A stretch of 64,000 nucleotides of DNA from Pseudomonas tumuqii (GTDB lineage Bacteria > Pseudomonadota > Gammaproteobacteria > Pseudomonadales > Pseudomonadaceae), in the NCBI RefSeq assembly GCF_013184545.1, contig NZ_JAAOJA010000003.1, positions 372,001 through 436,000 on the forward strand. The letters are read 5' to 3'. The notes under the pieces were generated by a model, which was not told the origin of the DNA, searched no databases, and saw nothing but the letters and a program-made list of their open reading frames with translations. Both the position numbers and the translations under genes were made by a program. Below are positions 8,217 to 16,174 of this stretch, piece by piece. Positions within the stretch are counted from its first letter, which is position 1. Each line of letters starts with the position of its first letter.

Positions 8217-9295
8217 ATAGCCCTCCGCTTCTGCACAGGTTCTGCCAGTGGCGAAGGTCCATGGCCTTGCGATACCTCAACGACAGGCAGTGAGTAGTAG
8301 TCACGAAACCAGGAAATGAAGCGCGCGAGCCCTTCATTCAGTCCGATCTGGGGGTGGAAACCGGTGTCTCTCTCCAGCTCGGAGATGTCGGCGCAGGTGT
8401 CGAGTACATCCCCCGATTGCAGTGGCAGCAGCTCTACCTCGGCCTTGAGGCCCAGGTGTCTTTCCAGGATGGCGAGGTAATCCTTGAGCTCGACCGGCCG
8501 TTGTCCGCCGATGTTGTAGAGTCGCCAGGGCGCCATGCTGGTGGCGGGATCGGGGCGCTCGCGATCCCCGTCCGATATGGCCTTCGGTGGACGTTCGAGC
8601 AGGCGCGTCAGGCCCTCGATGATGTCGTCTATGTAGGTGAAGTCGCGTTGGTGCTGGCCGTAGTTGAACAGCTTGAGCGGGCGCCGCTCGACGATCGCCT
8701 GGGCAAACTGCATCGGCGACATGTCCGGTCGACCCCAGGGGCCATAGACGGTGAAGAAGCGCAGGCCGGTGGCCGGGATGCCGAACAGGTGGCTGTAGCT
8801 GTGCGCCATCAGCTCGTTGGCTCTCTTGGTGGCGGCATACAGTGACAACGGGTGGTCGACGCGGTCCTGCACCGAGTAGGGCGTGTGCTGGTTGGCGCCG
8901 TATACCGAGCTGGACGAGGCATAGAGCAGGTGACGCACGGGGTGGTGACGGCAGCCTTCGAGGATGCTCAGGAAGCCCGTCAGATTGCTGTCGACATAGG
9001 CCTGCGGATTGTGCAGCGAGTAACGCACGCCCGCCTGGGCGGCGAGGTGGATGACGGCCTCAGGGCGCTCGCGGGCGAACAGCGCGGCGATGGCTGGGCT
9101 GTCGGCCAGATCCAGGTGCCACAGGGGGAAGTCGCCCGCCTGCTCCTGTACCCAGCGCACGCGGGCGTGCTTCAGGGCTGGGTCATAGTAGTCGTTGAAG
9201 TTGTCCAGACCGCAGACCCGATGCCCGTCGCGCAGCAGGCGCAGGACGCAATGGGCACCAATGAAGCCGGCGGCGCCGGTGACCAGGATCTTCAT
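8213..9295 (-). CDS. UDP-glucuronate 4-epimerase-like SDR
   Basis: The ATG at 9295 gives MKILVTGAAGFIG at the very N-terminus, the NAD-binding GxxGxxG of extended SDRs (7-13). The longer upstream frame is not used. The catalytic YxxxK is Tyr153-Lys157 (LYAATKRANE), with the supporting SSS at 127-130. The segment DNFNDYYDPALKHAR after the Rossmann motif is typical of UDP-glucuronate 4-epimerases (Cap1J/LpsL type). At 360 residues it is slightly longer than usual (about 335). It follows UDP-glucose dehydrogenase with a 4-bp overlap, so the pair would make UDP-GlcA and then UDP-GalA as precursors for an acidic exopolysaccharide. Substrate is inferred from similarity and context. Confidence 0.87.
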   Translation of the reverse strand: MKILVTGAAGFIGAHCVLRLLRDGHRVCGLDNFNDYYDPALKHARVRWVQEQAGDFPLWHLDLADSPAIAALFARERPEAVIHLAAQAGVRYSLHNPQAYVDSNLTGFLSILEGCRHHPVRHLLYASSSSVYGANQHTPYSVQDRVDHPLSLYAATKRANELMAHSYSHLFGIPATGLRFFTVYGPWGRPDMSPMQFAQAIVERRPLKLFNYGQHQRDFTYIDDIIEGLTRLLERPPKAISDGDRERPDPATSMAPWRLYNIGGQRPVELKDYLAILERHLGLKAEVELLPLQSGDVLDTCADISELERDTGFHPQIGLNEGLARFISWFRDYYSLPVVEVSQGHGPSPLAEPVQKRRAI

Positions 9296-10644
9296 GGCTT
9301 CGGCAGTTCCGGGGGGCAGTGGCGCAGGCCGATGCCGGAATAGTGCAGCCCGGATGCCGCCACCTGCTCTGGGTTGTAGAGGTTGCGGCCGTCGATGATC
9401 AGGCGCGCGCGCAGCTTCTTCGCCAGCAGGTCGAAGTCGACCACGCGGAAGTTCTTCCACTCGGTGCAGATCACCAAGGCATCGGTGTCCTGCAGCGTGT
9501 CGTCGCGGGTGGCGCAGAGCTCAAGGTCGTCGCGGTAGCCGTAGAGTCGCCGGCACTCGGACATGGCCTCGGGGTCGAAGGCGCGAACCGTCGCGCCCTC
9601 TTGCCACAGCGCTTCCATCAGGTAGCGGCTGGGAGCCTCGCGCATGTCGTCGGTATTCGGTTTGAAGGCCAGGCCCCATACGGCGATGGACTTGCCGGCC
9701 AGGCCGGCGGGGAAGTGCGGCTTGAGTTTGCTGAACAGGATCTGGCGCTGGGCGTTGTTGACCTCGCTGACGCTCTGCAGCAGGCGCATCGGCATGCCGA
9801 TGCGCTTGGCGGTATGCAGCAGGGCACGCAGATCCTTGGGAAAGCACGAGCCGCCGAAGCCGCAGCCGGGGTAGATGAAGTGGTAACCTATGCGCGGATC
9901 GGAGCCGATGCCCTTGCGCACGGCCTCGATATCGGCCCCCAGGTGCTCGGTCAGGTTGGCCAGTTCGTTCATGAAGCTGATGCGGGTGGCCAGCATGGCG
10001 TTGGCCGCATACTTGGTCAGCTCCGCGCTGCGGTTGTCCATGAAGATCAACTTTTCATGATTGCGGAAGAACGGCGCGTAGAGCTCGGCCAGTTGGCTGC
10101 GGGCGACATCGTCCCCGGTGCCGATGATGATGCGATCGGGGCGCATGCAGTCGTTGAGCGCGCTGCCTTCCTTAAGGAACTCGGGGTTGGAGACCACGCG
10201 TACCTTCAGCTGCGCCTTGCCCAGCCGCTCGAGTTCCTCGCGGGCGACTTCGGCCACCCGGCTGGCGGTACCGACCGGTACGGTGGACTTGATCACCAGG
10301 GTACGGTCGTCCTGCATGTGGCTGACGATCTCGCGGGTCACTGCCAGCACTTGGCGCAGATCGGCGGAGCTGTCCTCGTTGGATGGGGTGCCGACGGCGA
10401 TGAAGATCACTTGGCCATGGATGACCGCATCGCTGGCCTGAGTGCTAAAGGACAACCGCCCCTCGCGCAGATTGTCATCGATCAGGTCCGAAAGACCTGG
10501 CTCCTGGATCGGTGGCACCGCCCGTTGCAGTTGGTTGATCTTCTGCTCGTCAATGTCGACGCAAAGGACTGTATGGCCGACTTCAGCCAAGGCTGAAGCT
10601 TGAACAAGGCCTACATACCCGGTGCCGAACACACTGACTTTCAT
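9292..10644 (-). CDS. ugd: UDP-glucose 6-dehydrogenase
   Basis: A 450-residue UDP-glucose/GDP-mannose dehydrogenase family enzyme that oxidises UDP-glucose to UDP-glucuronate with two NAD+. The N-terminal Rossmann motif is FGTGYVGL (6-13). The central domain has FMNELANLTEHLGAD, and the catalytic cysteine lies in YPGCGFGGSCFPKD (about 255-268). The C-terminal UDP-binding domain contains WGLAFKPNTDDMREAPS. The start is set at the ATG at 10644. The open frame extends nine codons to a TTG, but ATG gives the normal family N-terminus. It is the first gene of the exopolysaccharide operon and overlaps the epimerase gene by 4 bp. UDP-glucose rather than GDP-mannose specificity is inferred from the neighbouring UDP-GlcA epimerase. 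Confidence 0.94.
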   Translation of the reverse strand: MKVSVFGTGYVGLVQASALAEVGHTVLCVDIDEQKINQLQRAVPPIQEPGLSDLIDDNLREGRLSFSTQASDAVIHGQVIFIAVGTPSNEDSSADLRQVLAVTREIVSHMQDDRTLVIKSTVPVGTASRVAEVAREELERLGKAQLKVRVVSNPEFLKEGSALNDCMRPDRIIIGTGDDVARSQLAELYAPFFRNHEKLIFMDNRSAELTKYAANAMLATRISFMNELANLTEHLGADIEAVRKGIGSDPRIGYHFIYPGCGFGGSCFPKDLRALLHTAKRIGMPMRLLQSVSEVNNAQRQILFSKLKPHFPAGLAGKSIAVWGLAFKPNTDDMREAPSRYLMEALWQEGATVRAFDPEAMSECRRLYGYRDDLELCATRDDTLQDTDALVICTEWKNFRVVDFDLLAKKLRARLIIDGRNLYNPEQVAASGLHYSGIGLRHCPPELPKP

Positions 10645-10694
10645 GTTGGCGGGCCCCACGTTTTCGTTCAAATGTAATGGTTATGAAAGACTGG

Positions 10695-10712
10695 CCTTGA
10701 CATCTGTCAAGG
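10695..10712. promoter_or_regulatory. Perfect inverted repeat upstream of ugd (candidate operator)
   Basis: CCTTGACA and TGTCAAGG form perfect 8-bp arms around a 2-bp centre, about 50 bp upstream of the ugd start. The minus-strand arm also contains a TTGACA that could serve as a sigma-70 -35, with CATAAC 19 nt further on as a weak -10. This is a plausible control site for the exopolysaccharide operon. The regulator is unknown. Confidence 0.45.
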
Positions 10713-10899
10713 AGCTGGAGTAGCCATGGGCAAGCACTTACAGTGGCACTTTAATGGCTGGAAACCGTTTTATTCCTTGAGTTCCGCGGGGTTAAAGCAG
10801 CTTGCTTGGTGACGTAAAATTGTCAATCATGCCGACGAGTGGTGGGTTGTGGCGGAAGATTGACGGATGTTGGCTTCGGTCTTCCTTCTTGAGGGCTGG

Positions 10900-11513
10900 G
10901 CGCAGGTGCGGCCGCATAAGCCACAGAACAAAGCCAAGGCCAAGGTGGCGGTGCAGGTCGTCGAGCGCTGGATCATGGCGCGGTTGGGCGCCGGCAGTTC
11001 TTCAGTTTGCATGAACTCAATCGGGCGATTGCCCGAGTTGCTGGAGGACTTGAACCAACGCCCGTTCAAGAAGCTCGATGGTTGTCGCCGGGAGTGGTTC
11101 GAGCGGTTCGACCAGCCGCTGCTGCGGCCGTTGCCACTGCATCCCCATGGGGTCGCGATCTTCAAGCGCTGCAAGGTCAACATCGACTACCACGTCGGGG
11201 TGAACGGCGGCATTGACCGCGTGGCCTCGACGCTGGCCTGACAGAGCGTCGATCTGCGACGGAGCGCGCATAGCGTGGAGATCCTGCACGGCAACCGGCG
11301 GGTCGCCAGTCACCTGCGGCTTCAGCGGCGTGGCGCCTACAGCACTCAGAGCGAACACATGCCGGCCTCGCACAAGGCGCACCGCGAGTGGACACTGCAG
11401 CGCCTGCTCGGCTGGGCGAGCGAATCGACCCGCACACCCGGCAGATCGTCGAATACCAACTGACCCGCAAACCGCATCCAGAGATGGGGTATCGAGCCTG
11501 CCTGGGCCTGCTG
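10900..11513 (+). pseudogene. istA: istA transposase fragment, IS21 family
   Basis: Only the region after the DDE catalytic core is left. Reading starts in frame 1 (recognisable from about 10900), is interrupted by TGA at 11239-11241, continues through VEILHGNRRVASHL, and needs a one-base shift near 11417 to recover IDPHTRQIVEYQL and HPEMGYRACLGLL. The match ends at a CTGGGCCTGCTG stretch (11502-11513), where istB similarity begins. It cannot make an active transposase. Confidence 0.78.
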
Positions 11514-11836
11514 CTCGACCGCGAGCTGGCCTGGCGCGATTACACGCGGCTGGAGCAACTGCGCAAACAGGCTAAGCTCAGCTACGCTAGCGTCTGCCTG
11601 TAAGACCTTGATCGCCGTCGAGGTCGTGCGCTGGACGAGCGCCTGATCGCGACCAGCGGCCTGTGGCGAGTGGATCTGTCAACAGCACAACCGGCCCGGC
11701 CGGTGTTGGCAAGCCTTGGTTCGCCTGCGCGCTGGGCAACCAGGCCTGCCGCCAGGTCTACAGCACGCTGTACCTGTGCACGCCGAGGCTGCTGGAGCAG
11801 CTGCGTATCGCCCATGGCGGCTGTAGCCTCGGCCAG
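11502..11836 (+). pseudogene. istB: istB ATPase fragment, IS21 family
   Basis: Similarity to the IstB helper ATPase begins at GLLLDRELAWRDYTRL, without the first 40 or so residues. It hits a TAA at 11601-11603 and reappears as the Walker A segment GPAGVGKPWFACALGNQACR (the usual GKT/S is GKP). It ends after LLEQLRIAHGG near 11820-11840. Everything downstream of that point in IstB, including Walker B, is missing. Confidence 0.75.
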
Positions 11837-11980
11837 CGCGTCGCCATAGTCGATTACTACATCCAGATCGGGCAGGGTGCTGAGGGCAGCGCCGTACAGC
11901 AGTGCCTTGCGGCCCTGCCAGCGGCCGAGCAGTGCGCCCTGGATGCTGGCGCCGAGCACTGCCTGGGTGATGGAGTCCAT
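11837..11980 (-). pseudogene. Truncated DUF457-type membrane-bound metal-dependent hydrolase
   Basis: On the minus strand the ATG at 11980 opens MDSITQAVLGASIQGALLG and continues with RWQGRKALLYGA and TLPDLDVVIDYGDA, the conserved N-terminus of the YdjM/DUF457 inner-membrane hydrolase family. The next expected segment, with the family's RGFSHS motif, is absent. From about residue 48 the sequence is antisense to the istB fragment. The gene was therefore interrupted by the IS21 element and its 3' portion lost. The C-terminal part was not found on the far side of the element. Confidence 0.75.
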
Positions 11981-12110
11981 CGGTTGGTCGTCCGTCTTGT
12001 CGAGACGCTTAGGTTACATCGCCAGGCGTTGCTGCTGTGGCCCGGAAATCCCAGGCAACGATTTTGCTCGGCATGCGCCTGGGTCCCTGTCGTGCGCGTC
12101 GATCCGCTGC

Positions 12111-14015
12111 TTATTGCACCAGCAGGCGTTTTTTCAGCATGGGCCGGGCGAGAAACTCGCCATGCCAGGTGATCAAGGCCGGCACGGGCATGGGTTTGCC
12201 GTACCAATAGCCTTGGGCATGATCGCAGCCGAGGTCGATGACTTGCTGGGCATCGTTTTCATCCTCGATGCCTTCGCAGGTCACCTTGAACCTGAAGGTA
12301 TGGCACAGCTCGACGATACTGCGCACCACGCGCTGCAGTTGCTGGTCGTGGCTGATGCCCTGAATGAACGACTTGTCGATTTTTATCCGCTGCACGCGCA
12401 GTTCGCGCAGGTAGGACAGCGACGAGTAGCCGGTGCCGAAGTCATCCAGTGCCACCGCGATACCCTGCTCATTGAGCTTGCGCAGGATGGTGCCGCCCTC
12501 ATTGAAGTTGGCCACCGAGATCGACTCGGTCATCTCCAGCACCAGTTGGTTGGCGCGGATCGGCGCCTCGCCAAGCCATTGCTCGATTTGCTCGGGCAGG
12601 CTGGCGGTAAATTGCGCCGGGGAGAGATTCACCGAAAAGTACAGGATATCGCGCAGGCCCAGGGGCAGGCGGAGCAGGTCCTGCTTGAGTCGCTGCAGAA
12701 TCCACTCGCCGAGCTTTTGCCCCAGCTGATTGTTCTCCGCCAATTCCACCACTTCCAGCGGCGGGATAAAGCCCAGTGTCGGGTGGCGCCAGCGCAGCAG
12801 GGCTTCAACCCCGATGCTGGTGTCGACCAGGCCGACAATCGGTTGGTAGTAGAGACTCAGGCCCGATGAGCCGGTTTGCGCCATCGCCCGCTTGAGATCG
12901 TCGAGCAGGTTCTGGCTGCGCAGATAACGGTTGCTGATCTCTTCATTGAATACTTCCAGGCCTTTGTGCTTGCCCGCACGCAGTTCACGCGCGGCCAGGG
13001 TGGCGAAGTAGTACAGCTTCTGCAGGCTGAAACTGTTGTCGGGATTGAAGCTCAGGCCGATGCGCGTCCCCACCTGAAACAGGTGTTTGTCGCTCTGGAA
13101 GTCGAAGCTCAAGGCGTAGGCAAGGCTGTTCAGGACGCTGTTCACCAGCTCTTCGGGAAAGCCCTGAGGAAAGGTCATGACGAACTCGTCACCGGCCACC
13201 CGGGCAATGAAGCTGCCTTGCGGTTTCAGCCGGTTGAGGGTTTCGCCGATGCGCTGCAGCAGGCGATCGCCGGCCTCGTGGCTGATGCATTCATTGACCG
13301 CGCGAAAATTGCTCAGCTCGATCACCGCCAGGGCGCAGCAGTTGGCAACTTTGGAGTCGTTCTGCAGGGCTTGAAAGCTGTTGCGATTGGGCAGGTTGGT
13401 CAAGGCGTCATTGCGGCCCATCAGACGATTCTGCCGCGCCTCCAGATAGAACATCAGGATCAGGCCGCCGCCACAGAACAGCAGACCGAGCAAGAGCAAG
13501 TGGCTGAGGCGCTGGTTGTGGTGGATTTCGTCGACAATCCGCGCCGCTTCCGGACCGGTGAAGTTGTTGATGATCACCTGGCGAATGGGCATCAGGTAGC
13601 GATTGTAGCGTTCGATGACCTGCTCGATCGGCGTGCCGGGTTGCAGGTCTGGGCTGAAGAGCAGTGCTTCATCGCTGCGCAGTTGCGCGAACAACTGCGC
13701 AACCGTCTCGCCGGCATTGAAGCGTTGGCGGATGGCGCTGTTTTCCTGGCCGGAGAGAAAGGTCTCGAGACGGCTCCAGAGCAGGTCGTAATCGAACTGC
13801 AGCTTTTCCCGGGAGGCGCCTCCGGCCTGGAACAGTTGCAGCGTGTTGACGAAACGCAGGTATTCGAACTCCAACTGGGCAAGCGACCAGGCGGAAAGCT
13901 GGATGCGCGCCGAGGTCATTTGCGCATTGCGCTGGTTGTAGACCAGCGAAGTCGCGATAGCAACGGCGAAACCCAGGGTGATCAGCAGCAGAAACAGGTA
14001 GCGCAAGCGACGCAT
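12111..14015 (-). CDS. Membrane GGDEF-EAL protein, GGDEF degenerate, EAL apparently active
   Basis: A 634-residue c-di-GMP protein. An N-terminal helix (about 5-25) and a second at about 171-192 bracket a periplasmic sensor of about 145 residues with no recognised fold. The GGDEF domain (about 200-355) has AGDEF at 274-278, and its metal-binding LDLDxF is VIELSNF, so cyclase activity is unlikely. The EAL domain (about 370-625) keeps EAL (404-406), NLSP, EMTES, DDFGTG (524-529), KIDKSF, EGIE and QGYWY, the full metal and catalytic set. Prediction: a phosphodiesterase controlled by a periplasmic signal. Its start lies 6 nt after the stop of a SUOX-fold exported protein, a likely co-expressed partner. 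Confidence 0.9.
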   Translation of the reverse strand: MRRLRYLFLLLITLGFAVAIATSLVYNQRNAQMTSARIQLSAWSLAQLEFEYLRFVNTLQLFQAGGASREKLQFDYDLLWSRLETFLSGQENSAIRQRFNAGETVAQLFAQLRSDEALLFSPDLQPGTPIEQVIERYNRYLMPIRQVIINNFTGPEAARIVDEIHHNQRLSHLLLLGLLFCGGGLILMFYLEARQNRLMGRNDALTNLPNRNSFQALQNDSKVANCCALAVIELSNFRAVNECISHEAGDRLLQRIGETLNRLKPQGSFIARVAGDEFVMTFPQGFPEELVNSVLNSLAYALSFDFQSDKHLFQVGTRIGLSFNPDNSFSLQKLYYFATLAARELRAGKHKGLEVFNEEISNRYLRSQNLLDDLKRAMAQTGSSGLSLYYQPIVGLVDTSIGVEALLRWRHPTLGFIPPLEVVELAENNQLGQKLGEWILQRLKQDLLRLPLGLRDILYFSVNLSPAQFTASLPEQIEQWLGEAPIRANQLVLEMTESISVANFNEGGTILRKLNEQGIAVALDDFGTGYSSLSYLRELRVQRIKIDKSFIQGISHDQQLQRVVRSIVELCHTFRFKVTCEGIEDENDAQQVIDLGCDHAQGYWYGKPMPVPALITWHGEFLARPMLKKRLLVQ

Positions 14016-14021
14016 CGGCGC

Positions 14022-14540
14022 TTACCGGCCAATGTTCAGCGATTTGAGCTGCCAGACCATCGCCTGGTGATGCTCTTCCTTGCGCAGTTCGGGGAAGTCG
14101 CTCAGCGGGTAGATGACCCAGATGGGGCCCTTGTCGCGCACGCCCATGACCTTGCCATTCTTGCGGGTTGCCAGGATCACCGGGTACTGGCGCGCGGCCG
14201 GCAGGTTCAACAGCATGCTGTAGTCGTTGAGGGCGGTGGCGTCGATGCGCTGGCCCTGGGCCTTGAGCTCGTCGAGCAGAACGCTGAGCCTGACGCCCCG
14301 ATAGCTGTCCTCCTGTTCGGTCCAGGGCGTCAGGGTTTTCACCTCCACCTGGGGCAGGGCATCGAGGCGCTGCAGGTCGAACAAGGCCTGGCCCTGCGGG
14401 CAACAGCCCAGTTCGCCGGTGACCGTCAGAATCAGCGGGTTTGCCGGAAGCTCCTGCCAGTCGTCTGCGGCATTCACGGCAGGGCTTGCCAGGCAGATGG
14501 ACAATAGCAACGGGATGAGGCGCTTGAGCAGTGATGGCAT
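14022..14540 (-). CDS. Exported protein with oxidoreductase molybdopterin-binding-like (SUOX) fold
   Basis: A 172-residue protein with a signal peptide (about 1-24, ending VNAAD). The mature part resembles the small SUOX/YedY-type molybdopterin-binding domain: LILTVTGELG, YRGVRLSVLLDELKAQG, the ALNDYSMLLNLP stretch and GPIWVIYPLSD. I see no obvious cofactor-ligating cysteine in the usual place, so it is probably a cofactor-free binding domain. It sits directly upstream of the GGDEF-EAL gene (6 nt), a frequent pairing in gammaproteobacteria. It is inferred to act in the periplasm as an input protein for that sensor. The ligand is unknown. Confidence 0.75.
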   Translation of the reverse strand: MPSLLKRLIPLLLSICLASPAVNAADDWQELPANPLILTVTGELGCCPQGQALFDLQRLDALPQVEVKTLTPWTEQEDSYRGVRLSVLLDELKAQGQRIDATALNDYSMLLNLPAARQYPVILATRKNGKVMGVRDKGPIWVIYPLSDFPELRKEEHHQAMVWQLKSLNIGR

Positions 14541-14935
14541 GCTGATAACCCGCTATCTGGTGGTGCATGAGGCCGCTGGATGCCGGCATGCCCGGAGTTG
14601 TCGAGGTGTCTCTGACTGGCCGTTTTGCGCAACCTGCAGTGCTCGCATCGGTACGCTATCAGACCGATGGCAGTATGCCACGGCTTGCACGCAATGCTCC
14701 CGGTTTCGAGTGTTTTGCTTTGCCTGATTACAGGCGAATTACCACGATTGCCCGGGCTGTCGTGGGGGCGACTGCTCGCCGGCGGTGGCGCTGAAAAATC
14801 GCCTTTACCGCGACCTGCCAGGCAGCTCAATTCTCCCCCATGTGCTCGGCGACTGGGGAAACTCACGGTAACTGCGATCTCCTCCAGGCGCGCTTGGGTA
14901 TATCCTGATTGCCCTTTCTGCCGAAGCCCTTTGCC
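14541..14935. other. Intergenic region between SUOX-fold gene and arfB
   Basis: This stretch of about 395 bp holds the divergent promoters of the SUOX/EAL pair (minus) and arfB (plus). Short open frames exist on both strands, but none has protein-like composition or a convincing ribosome-binding site. No repeat, RNA gene or operator was recognised. Confidence 0.6.
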
Positions 14936-15349
14936 ATGCTGGTTATTTCCAACAGCGTCCACCTGCCCGACGCTGAAATCGAGTTGACCGCCATCCGTGC
15001 GCAAGGCGCCGGTGGGCAGAACGTCAACAAGGTCTCCAGTGCCGTGCACCTGCGTTTCGACAGCCAGGCCTCATCCTTGCCGGCGTTCTACAAGGAGCGT
15101 CTGCTGGCACTGCGCGACAGCCGCATCACCGCCGAGGGCGTGGTGATCATCAAGGCCCAGCAATACCGTACCCAGGAGCAGAACCGCGCCGATGCCCTGG
15201 AGCGGCTGGCCGAGTTGATTCGCAATGCCGCCAAGACCGAAAAGGCCCGGCGCCCGACCAAGCCGACCCTGGGTTCGAAGAAGCGCCGTCTGGAAGGCAA
15301 GACCAAGCGCGGGACGATCAAGGCGGGGCGGGGCAAGGTGGATTTCTGA
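14936..15349 (+). CDS. arfB: Alternative ribosome-rescue factor / peptidyl-tRNA hydrolase ArfB
   Basis: The ATG at 14936 gives a 137-residue protein beginning MLVISNSVHLPD, the standard ArfB (YaeJ) start. The longer frame from a TTG at 14909 is not used. The release-factor motif is in RAQGAGGQNVNKVSS (GGQ at about 25-27), and the C-terminal tail is long and rich in Lys/Arg (TKPTLGSKKRRLEGKTKRG), which in ArfB inserts into the empty mRNA channel. It releases peptides from ribosomes stalled on non-stop mRNA. It is a single gene, and no operon partner is evident. Confidence 0.95.
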   Translation: MLVISNSVHLPDAEIELTAIRAQGAGGQNVNKVSSAVHLRFDSQASSLPAFYKERLLALRDSRITAEGVVIIKAQQYRTQEQNRADALERLAELIRNAAKTEKARRPTKPTLGSKKRRLEGKTKRGTIKAGRGKVDF

Positions 15350-15469
15350 GCGGGCAACGTTCTGTGGCTGACTTCGCCTGGCTGCGCGATGTCCCGGCCT
15401 GGCCATCGCTCGCTACTTTTGTAAACCCCTCTCGGTGACCGTCAACTGGCCGAGGCATCGCGCAGCCGC

Positions 15470-16111
15470 TCAAGCCACGGCCTTGGCCTCGGCTTCCTCG
15501 GCCAGCTCCTGGCGCGCATGGCGCATCACCTGATAGGACGAGGTGACCGCCAGGCCGGCCATGAGGCTGGCGACCAGCAGGTCCGGCCAGGCGCTGCCGG
15601 TGCCGAACACGCCGAGGGCGGCGAACAGCACGGCGATATTGCCGAGGGCATCGTTGCGCGAGCACAGCCAGACGCTGCGCATATTGCTGTCGCCCTCGCG
15701 GTAGGCATAGAGCAGGCCGGCCACGCCGGCGTTGGTCAGCAAGGCCAGGCTGCCGACCAGGCCCATGGTGGGGGCGTCGGGCACCTGGCCGCCGAGCAGG
15801 TGCCAGATTGCCGCAATCAGCACGCCGACGCCGAATACCAGCATGCACAGGGCTTTGAACAGCGAGGCTCTGGCGCGCAGGGTCAGGCTCATGCCCAGTA
15901 CCAGCAGGCTGATGCCGTAGTTGGCGGCATCGCCGAGAAAGTCCAGGGAATCCGCCAGCAGCGACACCGAATCGGCGCGTATGCCGGCAATGATTTCCAC
16001 AGCGAACATGCCCAGGTTGACCGCCAGGGCCAGCCACAGGATCTTGCGATAACGCTTGCTGAGGCGGGTGGTTGCACAGCTCGATGCGGCGTTGCAGCAG
16101 TTGGCGCCCAT
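15470..16111 (-). CDS. Cation diffusion facilitator family transporter
   Basis: A 213-residue inner-membrane protein with about six predicted helices. CDF hallmarks include LADSLDFLGDAANYG (about 52-66), a variant of the HxxxD/DxxxD metal site of helix 2, and SRNDALGNIAVLFAALG in helix 5. It lacks the long C-terminal cytoplasmic domain of larger CDF proteins. The first residues contain Cys-Cys and another Cys (MGANCCNAASSC), possibly a metal-capturing motif. It is divergent from a MerR-type regulator with a shared operator-promoter, which points to metal-induced export. The metal is not determinable from sequence. Confidence 0.88.
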   Translation of the reverse strand: MGANCCNAASSCATTRLSKRYRKILWLALAVNLGMFAVEIIAGIRADSVSLLADSLDFLGDAANYGISLLVLGMSLTLRARASLFKALCMLVFGVGVLIAAIWHLLGGQVPDAPTMGLVGSLALLTNAGVAGLLYAYREGDSNMRSVWLCSRNDALGNIAVLFAALGVFGTGSAWPDLLVASLMAGLAVTSSYQVMRHARQELAEEAEAKAVA

Positions 16112-16140
16112 TAGGCTTCTCCTGAAAGGGTATGGGCAGT

Positions 16141-16171
16141 ACGCTAAACCCTGTAGTCACTACGGAGTCAA
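16141..16171 (-). promoter_or_regulatory. MerR-type promoter/operator of the cation transporter gene
   Basis: On the minus strand, TTGACT (16166-16171) and TAGCGT (16141-16146) are separated by 19 bp, the over-long spacer typical of MerR-activated promoters. The spacer carries a dyad ACTCCGTAG-TGA-CTACAGGGT (16148-16168; 7 of 9 arm bases pair). It lies just upstream of the transporter gene and next to the divergent regulator. Confidence 0.78.
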
Positions 16172-16174
16172 GCC

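Larger units (their letters stand above)
10900..11836 (+). mobile_element. IS21-family insertion sequence remnant (istA-istB fused, decayed)
   Basis: Both transposition genes of an IS21-type element are present only as fragments. The first part matches the C-terminal half of IstA: AVQVVERWI, LNQRPFKKLDG, REWFERFDQPLLRPLP, HIDYHV-like, ASHLRLQRRGAYST, HPEMGYRACLGLL. The second part matches IstB: LLDRELAWRDYTRLEQL, GPAGVGKPWFACALGNQACR, TPRLLEQLRIAHGG. In-frame stops occur at 11239-11241 and 11601-11603, and a frame change lies near 11417. No terminal inverted repeats were recognised, so the ends given are the limits of the recognisable protein similarity. Confidence 0.82.

Noticed and set aside
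7447..8337. 296-codon minus frame over the sugar transferase gene
   Set aside because: It overlaps the true transferase in another frame. The translated sequence is rich in Arg/Ala/Pro and matches nothing.
9296..9460. N-terminal 55-codon extension of the epimerase
   Set aside because: The extension is antisense-like shadow of ugd, and the ATG at 9295 gives the conserved Rossmann start with a 4-bp coupled overlap.
10820..10835. TTGACA at about 10827 on the minus strand as a ugd promoter
   Set aside because: No acceptable -10 lies 16-19 bp downstream; the TTGACA within the 10695-10712 palindrome is a better candidate.
14541..14935. Short frames in the spacer before arfB as genes
   Set aside because: They lack ribosome-binding sites and protein-like composition, and both strands show similar random frames.
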